Of a stretch of 64,000 nt of DNA, positions 37,944 through 46,976 are shown piece after piece; the stretch's first letter is position 1; each line of letters opens with the position of its first letter. The stretch is taken from NCBI GenBank assembly GCA_015207365.1, contig JADEXA010000005.1, positions 62,001 to 126,000 of the forward strand. Reading direction: 5' to 3'. The translations under genes and the position numbers were made by a program. This stretch comes from Vacuolonema iberomarrocanum LEGE 07170. GTDB lineage: Bacteria; Cyanobacteriota; Cyanobacteriia; Elainellales; Elainellaceae. The notes below the pieces were generated by a model. It saw only the letters and a list, made by a program, of their open reading frames with translations. It made no database searches and was not told where the DNA came from.

Positions 37944-38278
37944 ACAATCCCAACGTCAGTTCGCACATCTATAGCGGTGTGCAACCGCTCAAGCACAGAA
38001 ATGGTTTTGTGGGGGCGCGAGAGACGGCCCCCCACACATCCGTACTTAACTAACGCGCATAGCGCTATGTTTACAGCGATCGCGCAAGCAATTAAAAATT
38101 ACCGAAAGTCGCCGAGTGATGAAGTTTCACTACTCGGCACCTACTTTAGAAACTGAGCGGGTACATTCTAAGCGAATAGAAATGCACCGAATAAATTTGA
38201 GTACGAATTTCAAAATGTATAAACATTCCGTTAGGGGCATACTATGCAGTGATGAGAACACCCCTAAGCGACAGAGAC
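37944..38278. other. 335-bp intergenic region with repeat A copy 2
   Basis: This lies between the convergent sipA-like and STAS genes. It holds the palindromic element at 37971-38068. The rest, including a weak CCGAGTAG/CTACTCGG-like hairpin near 38110-38140 (GCCGAGTGATGAAGTTTCAC then TACTCGGC), may terminate transcription. Confidence 0.5.
37971..38068. repeat. Repeat family A, copy 2
   Basis: The left arm ATAGCGGTGTGCAACCGC is diverged. The right arm CGTACTTAACTAACGCGCAT then AGCGCTAT is identical to the arm of copy 1. The centre has GGGGGCGCGA and GGCCCCCC. It starts 27 bases past the sipA-like stop. Confidence 0.85.
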
Positions 38279-38611
38279 TCAAGCCGTAGCCTGAGTAACC
38301 ATCTTCTGATTGAAGTCGTCTTGATCGTGGAAAACCTGGAAGAAACGATTTGCACTGGTTAATTCAAACAGAATACGAATTTGCTCATTGACAGAACAAA
38401 CATACAGATTTCCACCCGATGCACGAGCTGATTTTAATGCTCCAACCAGAGCACCCAAACCAGAGCTGTCCATGAAGCTAACATCTCCAAAATCTACCAG
38501 AACATTGGAAACGCCAGCCTTTACTGCCGCACTAACCTCATCAATTAAGGAATCTTTCTGAGTTCCATCGAGAATGCCAATGGGCTTAATGACTGCAAAA
38601 TTAGGATTCAT
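38279..38611 (-). CDS. STAS-domain anti-sigma factor antagonist
   Basis: About 110 residues covering a single STAS domain. The phospho-acceptor Ser motif is clear: VLVDFGDVSFMDSSGLGALV. Family members bind and are phosphorylated by a serine kinase anti-sigma factor in partner-switching systems; in cyanobacteria they often act in other signalling chains. No kinase or phosphatase partner is adjacent. The start could be ATG 38611 (MNPNFAVIK) or ATG 38635 (MTIDGVKS); I prefer the shorter form by fit to the domain. Confidence 0.88.
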   Translation of the reverse strand: MNPNFAVIKPIGILDGTQKDSLIDEVSAAVKAGVSNVLVDFGDVSFMDSSGLGALVGALKSARASGGNLYVCSVNEQIRILFELTSANRFFQVFHDQDDFNQKMVTQATA

Positions 38612-39031
38612 GCTCTTTACACCATCTATAGTCATTGGGGAAAGTCGCAGAAACAAGGACTCGTCAGTCCGGGATTCTTCTCAACTCGATATTAGACTGC
38701 CACACAAAAAACCAGACCAACATGCGGTAAATCACTAATTTACCTTTACATAGGGTTACACAAACTGCTTCAAATCTTTGCAAAGGCTGTGAAATATGCG
38801 ATAGCGCCGTAGTCCTTTTATAGCAATTAATCAGTGCATTTTTCGTTGACGAGTGGTAGATGCTTTTCCTGCGAAACCTCTAGATTACTACTCCCTATAT
38901 TGTGCGTGAATTTCCGGAGTTTGTGGGACAACGTCAATAGGAAAAACCGATTTGGGGGGTCTGAATCCACCGAATGGAAGACCTATCATCTCTCCAGTTA
39001 AATACTAAACAATGCTTTAGAGGTAGGTATT
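38612..39031. other. 420-bp divergent intergenic region
   Basis: This holds the promoters of the STAS gene and the HD hydrolase. It is AT-rich near 38690-38830. I see no repeat or RNA. Confidence 0.4.
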
Positions 39032-39697
39032 ATGCCAGTTTCAAATCCGTTACCCTGGGACAGATTAGCGCCGGGATCCGCTCAGGATTCTCAATTCTTG
39101 CAATCCCTACAGTTCATTCTCGAATTGGACAAACTCAAGCAAGTGTTGCGGCAAACAACGTTGACGGATGGGTCACGGCGGGAGAATAGTGCAGAGCACT
39201 CCTGGCATATTGCGCTGATGGCGATCGCCCTCTCCGATTACGCTGCTGAGCCTGTAAATGTGGATCATGCCGTTCGCCTGCTGCTGATCCATGATGTGGT
39301 TGAGATTGATGCGGGTGATACCTTTTGCTTTGACCACCAAGCCAATCAATCCAAGCTAGAGCGAGAAGTTGAGGCGGCAGAGCGATTATTTGGCCTATTG
39401 CCCAAGGCCGTCGGCACAACATTTCGAGCATTATGGGATGAATTTGAGGCCGGAGAAACGCCGGAAGCTCGTTTTGCCAAAGCGATGGATTGTTTGCAGC
39501 CGCTATTACACAACCTGGCGACAGCGGGGGGAACCTGGAAAAAGCACCGGATAACCTGCGATCGCGTCTTTCAGCGCATGCAACCGATCAAACAGGCAAC
39601 ACCTGCTCTCTGGGGATTTGTGGAGTCCCAAATTGTAGCGTCGGTGGACACCGGGATACTGCTGCCAGCCCCAACCGATGCCATTCCTAAAACCTAG
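39032..39697 (+). CDS. HD-domain hydrolase (YfbR/HDDC2-like)
   Basis: A 221-residue protein. HD-superfamily metal ligands are visible in ENSAEHSWHIALMAIALSDY, LLLIHDVVEIDAGDTF and, later, AKAMDCLQPLLHNL. The arrangement fits the YfbR/HDDC2 branch, whose characterised members are 5'-deoxyribonucleotidases. It is probably a nucleotide phosphohydrolase of the cytosol. The gene is alone, with repeat B copy 3 about 150 bases downstream. Confidence 0.85.
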   Translation: MPVSNPLPWDRLAPGSAQDSQFLQSLQFILELDKLKQVLRQTTLTDGSRRENSAEHSWHIALMAIALSDYAAEPVNVDHAVRLLLIHDVVEIDAGDTFCFDHQANQSKLEREVEAAERLFGLLPKAVGTTFRALWDEFEAGETPEARFAKAMDCLQPLLHNLATAGGTWKKHRITCDRVFQRMQPIKQATPALWGFVESQIVASVDTGILLPAPTDAIPKT

Positions 39698-40302
39698 GGA
39701 GCCAAGGAAATGAGCATCTAAAAGTCCGCTGTCATGCGCGAGGAAAATGCGGTGGCTGCGGCATCCGCGATGGCTTTTTTTCTCTAGCGGCGGTTTGGAC
39801 TGTTCCTAGTTCCACCTCATAAATCGCCACGAGGGTTAGAACGGCAGCTTATATCAAATCCGGTTGAAGAACCCAAATACCGTTTATGCCCGCTGCAAAG
39901 CAGTGGGCATAAACGGTATTTGGGTTTTACGGCTATTTAACCGGATTTCATATTAGACAGGAAGTTTGAATTCGTTAACGTTAGTGAGCACATTCCAAAG
40001 AAAAGCCTAAGCCTTGGGGGGCTAGGCCGTTGTCGTCATTAAAGTATGAGGGAAGTCCTCAGCATGCTGGAGGGAAGAGATACGCAGTGCAAATGAGATG
40101 GGTTTCTGCCTGTAGCGCTTCTTTGCCTACGCTTTCAAAACGCTGATGGACTGATGGTTCACCTATTTGTCTCGTAGCCCAGGTCTATTCAGTTCACAGA
40201 CGTAAGTTTCTGTTTTTTTAGATTTTTGTTTTTAAGGGCTTCGATGCTCCAGTTAGGTCGCATTGACGATTCGTAGTTTTCACGCACCGCTATTTTTCCA
40301 CA
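39698..40302. other. 605-bp intergenic region with repeat B copy 3
   Basis: This lies upstream of ctaA and contains the element at 39850-39955. The stretch 39956-40302 presumably holds the ctaA promoter. No gene is seen. Confidence 0.45.
39850..39955. repeat. Repeat family B, copy 3 (palindromic, 106 bp)
   Basis: Ends TTATATCAAATCCGGTTG / CAACCGGATTT-like with TATTA. Arms have ACCCAAATACCGTTTATGCC in place of the ACTATCGTTTGTGCC of copies 1 and 2. The changes occur in both arms together, so pairing is kept, which is a sign of selection for the hairpin or of arm conversion. Confidence 0.9.
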
Positions 40303-41280
40303 ATGATTCAAAAAGCAGAATATCTAGACAGCTTAGGGCACGCCCCCGATGCAGAGGCTGTTGAAACAGTCTTGACTCCAAGCGAAGGGGCGATCGCCCG
40401 CGTCCGCTGGCTCGTTTGGAAGCTAGCGATCGCCACCCTGATTTTGATGGCGATCGGCAGTGCCACCCGTGTGATGAATGCTGGGCTTGCCTGCCCGGAC
40501 TGGCCCCTGTGCTATGGCACCTTGTTTCCCGGTCAGCAAATGAACCTCCAGGTATTTTTGGAATGGTTCCATCGTCTGGATGCAGCCCTCATTGGCGCAT
40601 TCACTCTGGTGCTGGTAGGTATGACGGTGTGGCAGCGCCGGGTGTTACCCCGCTGGGTTCCCTGGGTTTCGACATTGGCACTGGGTTTGGTCTTGTTTCA
40701 GGGTCTGCTCGGCGGCCTGACCGTTACGGAAATGTTGCGGTTTGACATCGTAACGGCTCACTTGGGAACCGCACTCCTGTTTTTCAGTGCGCTGCTGGTG
40801 ATGGGCGTTTTGCTGCTGCCCTACCGCGCAACAGGAACGGTGAAGCGTTTGCCCTGGGTCAGTTTGACGGCTGCCATTTTAGTTTACCTACAAAGTATTT
40901 CGGGAGGCTTGGTGGGCTCCCGCTGGGCATTACACCAATGCCTGGGCATCTCTAAGCTCTGCACGGTCATGAATGCCCACCTGATTGGCATTGTTCCGGC
41001 TAGCCTCTCGGTCATCGTATTAGCCGTGTTGGCTTGGCGGACTCCCGCCTTGCACTCCGCTCTCCGCACCCTGACGAATCTGGCCTTTGGATTTTTGCTG
41101 CTGCAAGTTGTGCTGGGCTTCGCCACTTTCCGCTTGCACCTTCAAGTAGAACTTCTAACGGTGAGCCACCAAATGATTGGAGCCTGCCTGTTTGCTGCGC
41201 TGTTGTGCTTTACGGTATTTGGCCTGCGCGATCGCTATCAGACTAGCCGTTGGAAAGGCGATCGCCCCACCACTCCATAG
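40303..41280 (+). CDS. ctaA: Heme A synthase (COX15/CtaA)
   Basis: A 325-residue membrane protein with about eight segments in two four-helix halves. Heme ligands are suggested by EWFHRLDAALIG and by TAHLGTALLF, with NAHLIGIVPAS and TVSHQMIGA in the second half. A Cys pair CPDWPLC near residue 64 and another (CLGISKLC) match cysteine pairs seen in this family. It oxidises heme O to heme A for cytochrome oxidase. ctaB lies about 200 bases downstream on the same strand. The cox subunit genes often found nearby in cyanobacteria are not in the window. Confidence 0.93.
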   Translation: MIQKAEYLDSLGHAPDAEAVETVLTPSEGAIARVRWLVWKLAIATLILMAIGSATRVMNAGLACPDWPLCYGTLFPGQQMNLQVFLEWFHRLDAALIGAFTLVLVGMTVWQRRVLPRWVPWVSTLALGLVLFQGLLGGLTVTEMLRFDIVTAHLGTALLFFSALLVMGVLLLPYRATGTVKRLPWVSLTAAILVYLQSISGGLVGSRWALHQCLGISKLCTVMNAHLIGIVPASLSVIVLAVLAWRTPALHSALRTLTNLAFGFLLLQVVLGFATFRLHLQVELLTVSHQMIGACLFAALLCFTVFGLRDRYQTSRWKGDRPTTP

Positions 41281-41294
41281 TCCATAGTCCATAG
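41274..41294. repeat. Triple 7-bp tandem repeat over the ctaA stop
   Basis: TCCATAG occurs three times in a row. The TAG of the first unit is the stop codon of ctaA, so extra units would not change the protein. Confidence 0.9.
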
Positions 41295-41483
41295 CGTTTG
41301 GCAACGCGTGACGCCTCTGTTCCAAACGCGCTTTCTTCGAAGTCAAAGTTTTTCTCAAGACACAGTTGGTAACGTCCGTTCATTCATGCGTTGTGCCATT
41401 GCCAGACGCTGGTCACAACGCTCTGTTCCAACCGACTCAAGACGCCTTCTCTACTTCTAATCCCTTACCAACGCAAGGATTCT

Positions 41484-42479
41484 ATGCAAGATACCCTCGT
41501 TCAAAAACGCCATCACGAGAACCTCTGGCAAGTGCTCCAGAGCTACTGGCAACTCACCAAGCCCCGCATCATCATCCTGCTGTTGATCACCACGGCTGGC
41601 AGCATGTGGATTGCCTCAGAAGGACAGGTCGATCCGGTGTTGCTGTTGATCACGATTTTCAGTGGCGCGCTGGCAGCGGCCTCGGCCAATACCATTAACT
41701 GTCTCTACGATCGCGATATCGATTACAAGATGAAGCGGACACGCCACCGTCCGCTGCCATCTGGACGCATTCAACCCTTCCATGCCCTACTATTTGCGAT
41801 CGTCCTTGCGACCATTTCCTTTACCCTGCTGACGACCTTTGCCAACCTGTTGAGTGCTTGCCTCGCCATGTCGGGCATCGTCACCTATGTGGTGGTCTAT
41901 ACCCATTGGCTGAAGCGGCACAGTTCCCAGAACATCGTCATTGGCGGTGCGGCGGGGGCGATCCCGCCCCTGGTTGGCTGGGCAGCGGTTACCGGCGAGT
42001 TGAGTTGGGTAGCCTGGGTCTTCTTTGCCATCATCTTCTTCTGGACACCACCCCACTTCTGGGCGTTGGCCATGATGCTCCGCAATGATTACGCTTCCGT
42101 CAACGTGCCCATGCTGCCCGTTGTCGCGGGCGATGTGACGACCGCCAAGCAGATCTGGATCTACACGCTGTTGCTGATTCCTCTGACGCTGCTGCTTGCC
42201 TTTCCTTTCAATGCTCTGGGTGCGGTTTATGTGATGGTGGCACTGGTGCTGGGTGCCTTATTCCTGGTGAAAGCCTGGGCCTTGTTGGAGCGTCCTGCCG
42301 ATGTCGGTGTAGCAAAGTCGCTGTTCAAGTACTCGATCTTCTACATGATGTTGCTGTGTGGAGGGATGGCACTGGATACACTGCCATTGTCTCAGCAGGT
42401 GGATGCGGCGATCGCGTCCAACCTCGACATGATGCTCACTCCCGTTTCCATCAGCCAAATCTTCCAGCTGCCTTGGTAA
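41484..42479 (+). CDS. ctaB: Protoheme IX farnesyltransferase (heme O synthase)
   Basis: A 331-residue UbiA-family membrane enzyme with about nine segments. The prenyl-diphosphate-binding motif is [20 protein letters not shown], with RPLPSGRI after it, and the second Asp-rich region includes [18 protein letters not shown]. It adds a farnesyl group to heme B to make heme O, the substrate of CtaA. ATG 41484 has AAGGATTCT directly upstream; an in-frame start at 41391 would add residues without family match. It is probably cotranscribed with ctaA. Confidence 0.95.
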   Translation: MQDTLVQKRHHENLWQVLQSYWQLTKPRIIILLLITTAGSMWIASEGQVDPVLLLITIFSGALAAASANTINCLYDRDIDYKMKRTRHRPLPSGRIQPFHALLFAIVLATISFTLLTTFANLLSACLAMSGIVTYVVVYTHWLKRHSSQNIVIGGAAGAIPPLVGWAAVTGELSWVAWVFFAIIFFWTPPHFWALAMMLRNDYASVNVPMLPVVAGDVTTAKQIWIYTLLLIPLTLLLAFPFNALGAVYVMVALVLGALFLVKAWALLERPADVGVAKSLFKYSIFYMMLLCGGMALDTLPLSQQVDAAIASNLDMMLTPVSISQIFQLPW

Positions 42480-42889
42480 GGCTGAGGTGATGTTTGGGCA
42501 AAGCCACTAAATTTCCTAAAACATCTGGTTTCTCCCAAGTATAGCGGTGTGCAACCGCATTAAGCACAGCAACGGTTGTGTGGGGCGCGGCGCGCCCCAC
42601 ACAACCGTACTTAACTAACGCGCATAGCGCTACATCTGGGTGGAGTTTGCAAAAAATTGCAGATTCCCCCAGATTATTTTTTTGGCGCTTAAGATGGCGC
42701 TAAGCTGTGAGAACAGTAGCGAATCTAACAGGGTGTTGCAGGCAAGGCATTTGAGCATTTTGTTTAACTATTTTGAAAGGTGGCAGATTGAAACCGGGCA
42801 ATAGTATAGATTGTTCGATTCTGGTGCTCGATTCCAATCGCTGTCTTCTACTTTTTTATACTTTTCTCCGCAACAACCAGGTCATTCCC
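42480..42889. other. 410-bp intergenic region with repeat A copy 3
   Basis: This lies between ctaB and the following gene and contains the element at 42541-42632. The remaining 250 bases show no recognisable signal. Confidence 0.5.
42541..42632. repeat. Repeat family A, copy 3
   Basis: The left arm ATAGCGGTGTGCAACCGC is followed by a palindromic centre GTGTGGGGCGCGGCGCGCCC. The right arm is CGTACTTAACTAACGCGCAT then AGCGCTA. It lies 61 bases after the ctaB stop. Confidence 0.88.
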
Positions 42890-43645
42890 ATGAGCAAGGA
42901 ACGGTTGCAACGTATCGAAGCAACATTGGCTGCACTAGGGCAAGCCTCCCCGCTATCACCCAACCTTCCCGAACCGACTACCAACACTCCTGCAAACCCA
43001 ACTGAGGAAACGTTGCACCCAGAAGCGTTGCTCTCTGTGCCGACCACCGATCCCCATGCCGTGCGTCCGTTTTCTAGTGCAGCGGAAACCGCCGAGCCCT
43101 CTTCCCTGCTTGAGAAGATTGAGTTGCCGGATGCCGGGACGACGGCGGCTCCCCGCCAGGGCAATCATCCTGGCTTGGCGATCGGCGTTCTCAAGGAAAT
43201 TGAAAAGCTGTTGCGCGACTGGCAGCGTGAATTGCAAGAACTGACACTGCGAATTCAAGAGATTCGGTTAGAAGGCCCGGTCATTGATGGCTGGCTCGAT
43301 TCCCAGCCTGAGGCCACCCCCAAACATCCCGGCTTTTTGCAGCATGCGGAGTTGGCAGATCTACAGTCCTATGTGGACGAAATCCATCCATCACCCCAGG
43401 GATCCGGTGAAATCTCTGAGCGCGTTGCCTATCGTCTGTGTCATTTGGATCCAGATGGTCAGGTGCGGTGTCAAGAATGCCCGGTGGATCAGGTCGCTTC
43501 GGTGAGTTTGGCGATCGCCCGCCACCAAAAGCTACGCCAACTCCTCAGCCGCAAGCAGCACCTCGAACTGCGTTTGGGTCAACTGGCAGAAACCCTCGTC
43601 ACAGTTCACGGCCACTTAAAAGAATCCGACCGAAAGTTCCGGTAG
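42890..43645 (+). CDS. Uncharacterised protein with coiled helices
   Basis: A 251-residue soluble protein. I do not recognise a named family. The first 30 residues (MSKERLQRIEATLAALGQAS) are helical, then a Pro/Thr/Glu-rich linker runs to about 100. The second half is helical with a heptad-like stretch (VLKEIEKLLRDWQRELQELT). Near the end a Cys pair (LCHLDPDGQVRCQECP) could bind metal. Start ATG 42890 is chosen; the frame continues upstream but reads non-coding. It may be cotranscribed with the acetyltransferase 63 bases downstream. Confidence 0.75.
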   Translation: MSKERLQRIEATLAALGQASPLSPNLPEPTTNTPANPTEETLHPEALLSVPTTDPHAVRPFSSAAETAEPSSLLEKIELPDAGTTAAPRQGNHPGLAIGVLKEIEKLLRDWQRELQELTLRIQEIRLEGPVIDGWLDSQPEATPKHPGFLQHAELADLQSYVDEIHPSPQGSGEISERVAYRLCHLDPDGQVRCQECPVDQVASVSLAIARHQKLRQLLSRKQHLELRLGQLAETLVTVHGHLKESDRKFR

Positions 43646-43707
43646 GGGTTGCTAGCTGAAGAAATAAGGACACAGAAACGCTCTTTGGGCTCATTCTGCT
43701 GTTCACC

Positions 43708-44331
43708 ATGACCGATGTGCAATTCAATCCAGTTTCTCGCTCTCCCCACTCGCTCCACGCTGTTGAGCTTGATGCACCGCCTCTGGTCGATTTGCGCCGC
43801 TATCAGCCACCCGCAGAACGGGGTCGCCCGAAATGGATCATTGCTCTATGGTGGTTGCTGCAGGCCGCGCTGTTCCCGCTGACACCTCACAGCTTCCATG
43901 CGCCGAGGATTTGGCTGTTGCGGCAGTTTGGAGCACAGATTGGAGAAGGTGTCGTCATTCGTCCCAGTGCCCGCTTCACATGTCCCTGGAATATTCGCAT
44001 TGGTGACTATAGCTGGATTGGGGAAGATGTAGTGTTTTATAGCCTGGCCACAATTTGGGTTGGCGAACACTGCGTCATTTCTCAGAAGTCTTACCTCTGT
44101 ACTGGTAGCCACGATCGCCAGGATCCGGCTTTTGGGTTGCAAAAAGGGGCGATCGCCATTGGCAATGGAGCGTGGGTGGCCACAGACTGTTTTATTGCAC
44201 CAGGCGTCGAGATTGGGGCAAATGCAGTAATTGGAGCACGGAGTAGCGTGTTTCGTTCAATGCCCGCACAGCAGGTTTGTTATGGAACCCCCTGTCATCC
44301 CCAGGGGCCGCGAGAGATGCGAAACGGTTGA
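43708..44331 (+). CDS. WcaF-like hexapeptide acetyltransferase
   Basis: A 207-residue left-handed beta-helix enzyme. Hexapeptide repeats run from about 70 to 195 (for example FGAQIGEGVVIRPSARF, IGDYSWIGEDVVFY, IAPGVEIGANAVIGARSSV). The catalytic His lies in LCTGSHDRQDPAF. WcaF-like enzymes add acetyl groups to sugars of colanic acid-type polysaccharides. The acceptor here is unknown because no polysaccharide cluster is adjacent. The TGA stop is embedded in the short repeat TTGAACCACAGAG. Confidence 0.85.
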   Translation: MTDVQFNPVSRSPHSLHAVELDAPPLVDLRRYQPPAERGRPKWIIALWWLLQAALFPLTPHSFHAPRIWLLRQFGAQIGEGVVIRPSARFTCPWNIRIGDYSWIGEDVVFYSLATIWVGEHCVISQKSYLCTGSHDRQDPAFGLQKGAIAIGNGAWVATDCFIAPGVEIGANAVIGARSSVFRSMPAQQVCYGTPCHPQGPREMRNG

Positions 44332-44360
44332 ACCACAGAGACACAGAGGGCACACAGAGA
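44328..44360. repeat. Repeat family F, copy 1 (ACCACAGAG type)
   Basis: TTGAACCACAGAGACACAGAGG, and then CACACAGAGA. It shares TTGAACCACAGAG with 54092-54104. The TGA in it is the stop codon of the acetyltransferase gene. Confidence 0.7.
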
Positions 44361-44444
44361 TATGTTGTCGAAGCTTTGAGGGAGGGCGATCGCTTCCTTG
44401 AGAATCTTTTATGCTGGAGCTAATTCGGTAACGTTGGTCGAAAC

Positions 44445-45038
44445 ATGACGCAAGCCAAACCCCGGTTTACCAGTTTTGATGAATATCTGGCTCATGCGGA
44501 TGAGACAGAGGGGGTGTTTGAGCTATTCAATGGAGCGTTGATCGCGGTGCCGCCAGAATCAGGTGAGAATATTAGCATTGCCGACTTTTTGTGGCTCCAC
44601 TTTGCCCAAATGCTGGGCTATCGGCGCGTAAAACGACAAGGGTTAGAGCTAGAGGTGCGGGGCGAACCGAGGAATCGCTTTCCTGACCTTACTGTATTGC
44701 GTCCAGAGCATATCGAACAGTTGCAGAAACGCTGCACGATCCGTCTATCGATGGATCCACCGATGTTGGTCATCGAAGTCGTGAGTCCAGGAGAAATACA
44801 GCGAGAGCGGGATTATGTGGCAAAGCGATCGCAATATCAATCACGCGGCATTCCCGAATACTGGCTGATTGATCCTCAACAGGGCCGTGTGCTGATTCTC
44901 CTCCTGAAGGACGAAACTTATCAGGAGTTTGGCTCGTTTCGAGGGGAAGAAGTTGTGCGATCGCCCCAATTCGGAAAACTGGAACTGACGGCACAACAGA
45001 TTCTCACCTCCGGTTCGCCAGAATCGAACGGGTCGTGA
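44445..45038 (+). CDS. Uma2-family (DUF820) PD-(D/E)XK nuclease-like protein
   Basis: A 197-residue protein of a group strongly expanded in cyanobacteria. The fold marks are FELFNGALIAVPP, FPDLTVL, LVIEVVSPG (acid-x-Glu metal ligands) and the closing YVAKRSQYQSRGIPEYWLIDP. Restriction-type nuclease activity is suspected but the biological role is unknown. Codons and HIP1 sites look native. No partner or methylase is adjacent. Confidence 0.88.
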   Translation: MTQAKPRFTSFDEYLAHADETEGVFELFNGALIAVPPESGENISIADFLWLHFAQMLGYRRVKRQGLELEVRGEPRNRFPDLTVLRPEHIEQLQKRCTIRLSMDPPMLVIEVVSPGEIQRERDYVAKRSQYQSRGIPEYWLIDPQQGRVLILLLKDETYQEFGSFRGEEVVRSPQFGKLELTAQQILTSGSPESNGS

Positions 45039-45074
45039 TAGGTCTACACCTCAATCAGCCATGCCAACGTCGGA

Positions 45075-46976
45075 CTAACGGGACAGGACAGTGACCCAGT
45101 CTGAGGAAACCCAGTCCCCACTACTCAGCTGAACCCAGACATCGCTAGTACGACCGCTTAGGGTAATCCGACTTCCATTGGCAATCTGCCCAACAATCGC
45201 ACCCGCAGGCTGCGCGCGCACCAGCAACGGACTGCCGTTCGTGTCTACGACCGCAGCCGCATCGGGTCCACCAACATTGGCCGAGGGAGGATTGGAGCCC
45301 GTCGTTGCGGAAAGCCAGTCTCCCGAAATCCAGGTGCCATTGGTGCGCTCTACCCACGAACCATCTGCTCGTCCGGTGAGTTCAACCCGAGCACCATTGG
45401 GTAAAAAGCCAATCACCGCACCACCCGGCGCGCTGCGAACATTCAGCGCACTCCCATTGGTGCGAACAAAGGTGGTTTCAGCGGAGTTACCCACAGGGGG
45501 TTGAGGATTGGCGGGGTCTGAGGTGGAGATCCAGTCTCCCGAAATCCAGGTGCCATTGGTGCGCTCTACCCACGAACCATCGCTGCGTCCAGTGAGTTCG
45601 ACGCCTGTACCATTGGACAAACTGCCAACAACCGCACCGCCAGGAGAGCTCCGAACGAGCAGCGGACTACCATTGGTGCGGACGACCGCAGCTTGCACAT
45701 CACTTCCTTCCGCCGGTGGCGCACTAGCAGGAGTCTGAGCCGTGGCTTGTGGTTCTGGGCTAGGCGCAGGCGATGGAGCCTGCGCTGGGGCTTGCGGTGC
45801 AGGACTAGGCGCAGGCGATGGGGCTTGAGCTGCAGGCTGCGGCTGCGGACTGGGGGAAGGAGCTGGGGCTTGAGCGGCGGGCGAAGGCTGCGGACTAGGC
45901 GTAGGCGATGGGGATGGAGAAGGACTGGGCGTCGCAGCTGGGGATGGAGCCGTTGTTTCTGGGGTCGGTGCTGGCGACTGTGCCGTTGTTTCTGGAGTCG
46001 GTGCTGGCGACGGCGCCGTCGCTTCTGGGGTTGGTGACGGTGACTGCGCCGTCGCTTCTGGAGTTGGTGACGGTGACTGCGCCGTCGCTTCTGGAGTCGG
46101 TGACGGTGACTGCGCCGTCGCTTGAGGCGATCGCTCAACAAAATCTGCCTGCAACCAGGTTCCACCTACCCGCTCGACCCAACCATCTTGTTCCCGTCCG
46201 GTGAGTTCAACCTGGGAACCATCTTGAAGCTGACCCACCACTTCGCCGTCCGGTGTCTGGCGAATATTGAGGGGGCTACCGCCTGTGCTCACAACTCCCG
46301 TCTGTGCCGCACCTCCTACAGCCGGGCTCGGGCTAGCCGCCAGGTCAGGAGACTGAGCGGTGGTCGTCATGCTTTCAGCGCCGTTGGGTTGAGTGGATTG
46401 CACAAATTGGGCAACGACCCAATTGCCATCTGCTGTTTCCAACCAGCCGCTGTCGCTCCGCCCGGAAAGCTGGAGTTGACTCCCATCATCGACAGTGCGA
46501 ACAATGGAACCGTCCGGTTCGCTGCGTACATTCAAGCTAGCGCCATTCGTGTTGACGTAAGCCACACGCGGGGCAGCCGTTGCTTGTTGTTGGGCATTGG
46601 GGTCTACGTTGTCAGGGTTGGCCGCTGCAGCGGTAGGAGCCGACTCGACATATTGCGCCATCACCCAATTGCCATCGGTGGTTTCCAACCACCCATCCTG
46701 CGTCTGTCCGGTCAGTTCTAGGGTCGCACCATTTTGTATCGTCGTAACGACGTCACCATTGGGAGCATTCCGAACATTGAGGAGAGAACTGCCGCCTGTT
46801 TGCACGACACCTGTGACCGTTGCCAGGGCATCTTGCGGCAATCCCACCAATAACAGCGAAAGTGTAAGGGAAGACGTCGCAATCCATGCCGAGCTTGGTA
46901 GCGCTAACTGCATCTCGGGCAGTGGCTCGTCGCTCTCATAAGCAACGGCGTTATGGATGTAAGCGAGGGACTCCAT
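45075..46976 (-). CDS. Secreted multi-SH3b-domain protein with Pro/Ser-rich linker
   Basis: 633 residues. A hydrophobic stretch ends at LPQDALA (about 45-52), giving a likely signal cleavage site; starting at Met22 would give a more usual signal. Six SH3b-type domains follow at about 55-111, 137-193, 225-281, 428-484, 501-557 and 573-631. Each has a NVR or LVR core, a GAxVxLTGR strand and a W-containing end. Residues 283-425 are an extended Pro/Ser/Ala/Gln linker with tandem SPSPTPEATAQ units. Domains 4 and 5 are nearly identical. Such proteins often bind peptidoglycan or surface polymers. No catalytic domain is present. Confidence 0.88.
   Translation of the reverse strand: MESLAYIHNAVAYESDEPLPEMQLALPSSAWIATSSLTLSLLLVGLPQDALATVTGVVQTGGSSLLNVRNAPNGDVVTTIQNGATLELTGQTQDGWLETTDGNWVMAQYVESAPTAAAANPDNVDPNAQQQATAAPRVAYVNTNGASLNVRSEPDGSIVRTVDDGSQLQLSGRSDSGWLETADGNWVVAQFVQSTQPNGAESMTTTAQSPDLAASPSPAVGGAAQTGVVSTGGSPLNIRQTPDGEVVGQLQDGSQVELTGREQDGWVERVGGTWLQADFVERSPQATAQSPSPTPEATAQSPSPTPEATAQSPSPTPEATAPSPAPTPETTAQSPAPTPETTAPSPAATPSPSPSPSPTPSPQPSPAAQAPAPSPSPQPQPAAQAPSPAPSPAPQAPAQAPSPAPSPEPQATAQTPASAPPAEGSDVQAAVVRTNGSPLLVRSSPGGAVVGSLSNGTGVELTGRSDGSWVERTNGTWISGDWISTSDPANPQPPVGNSAETTFVRTNGSALNVRSAPGGAVIGFLPNGARVELTGRADGSWVERTNGTWISGDWLSATTGSNPPSANVGGPDAAAVVDTNGSPLLVRAQPAGAIVGQIANGSRITLSGRTSDVWVQLSSGDWVSSDWVTVLSR
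45531..45581. repeat. 51-bp identical segment within SH3b domains 4 and 5
   Basis: The 51 bases here are identical to 45315-45365. Both encode the SWVERTNGTWISGDW end of neighbouring SH3b domains, pointing to recent duplication or gene conversion. Confidence 0.85.
45940..46125. repeat. 33-bp coding minisatellite in the SH3b protein linker
   Basis: A unit of 33 bases encoding an 11-residue motif (SPSPTPEATAQ and variants SPAPTPETTAQ) is repeated about five times in tandem. Unit number is likely to vary between strains. The period keeps the frame. Confidence 0.85.

Noticed and set aside
45566..46204. Long frames in other phases of the SH3b gene (Arg/His- and Trp/Arg-rich)
   Set aside because: They are other-frame readings of the Pro/Ser-rich coding minisatellite.
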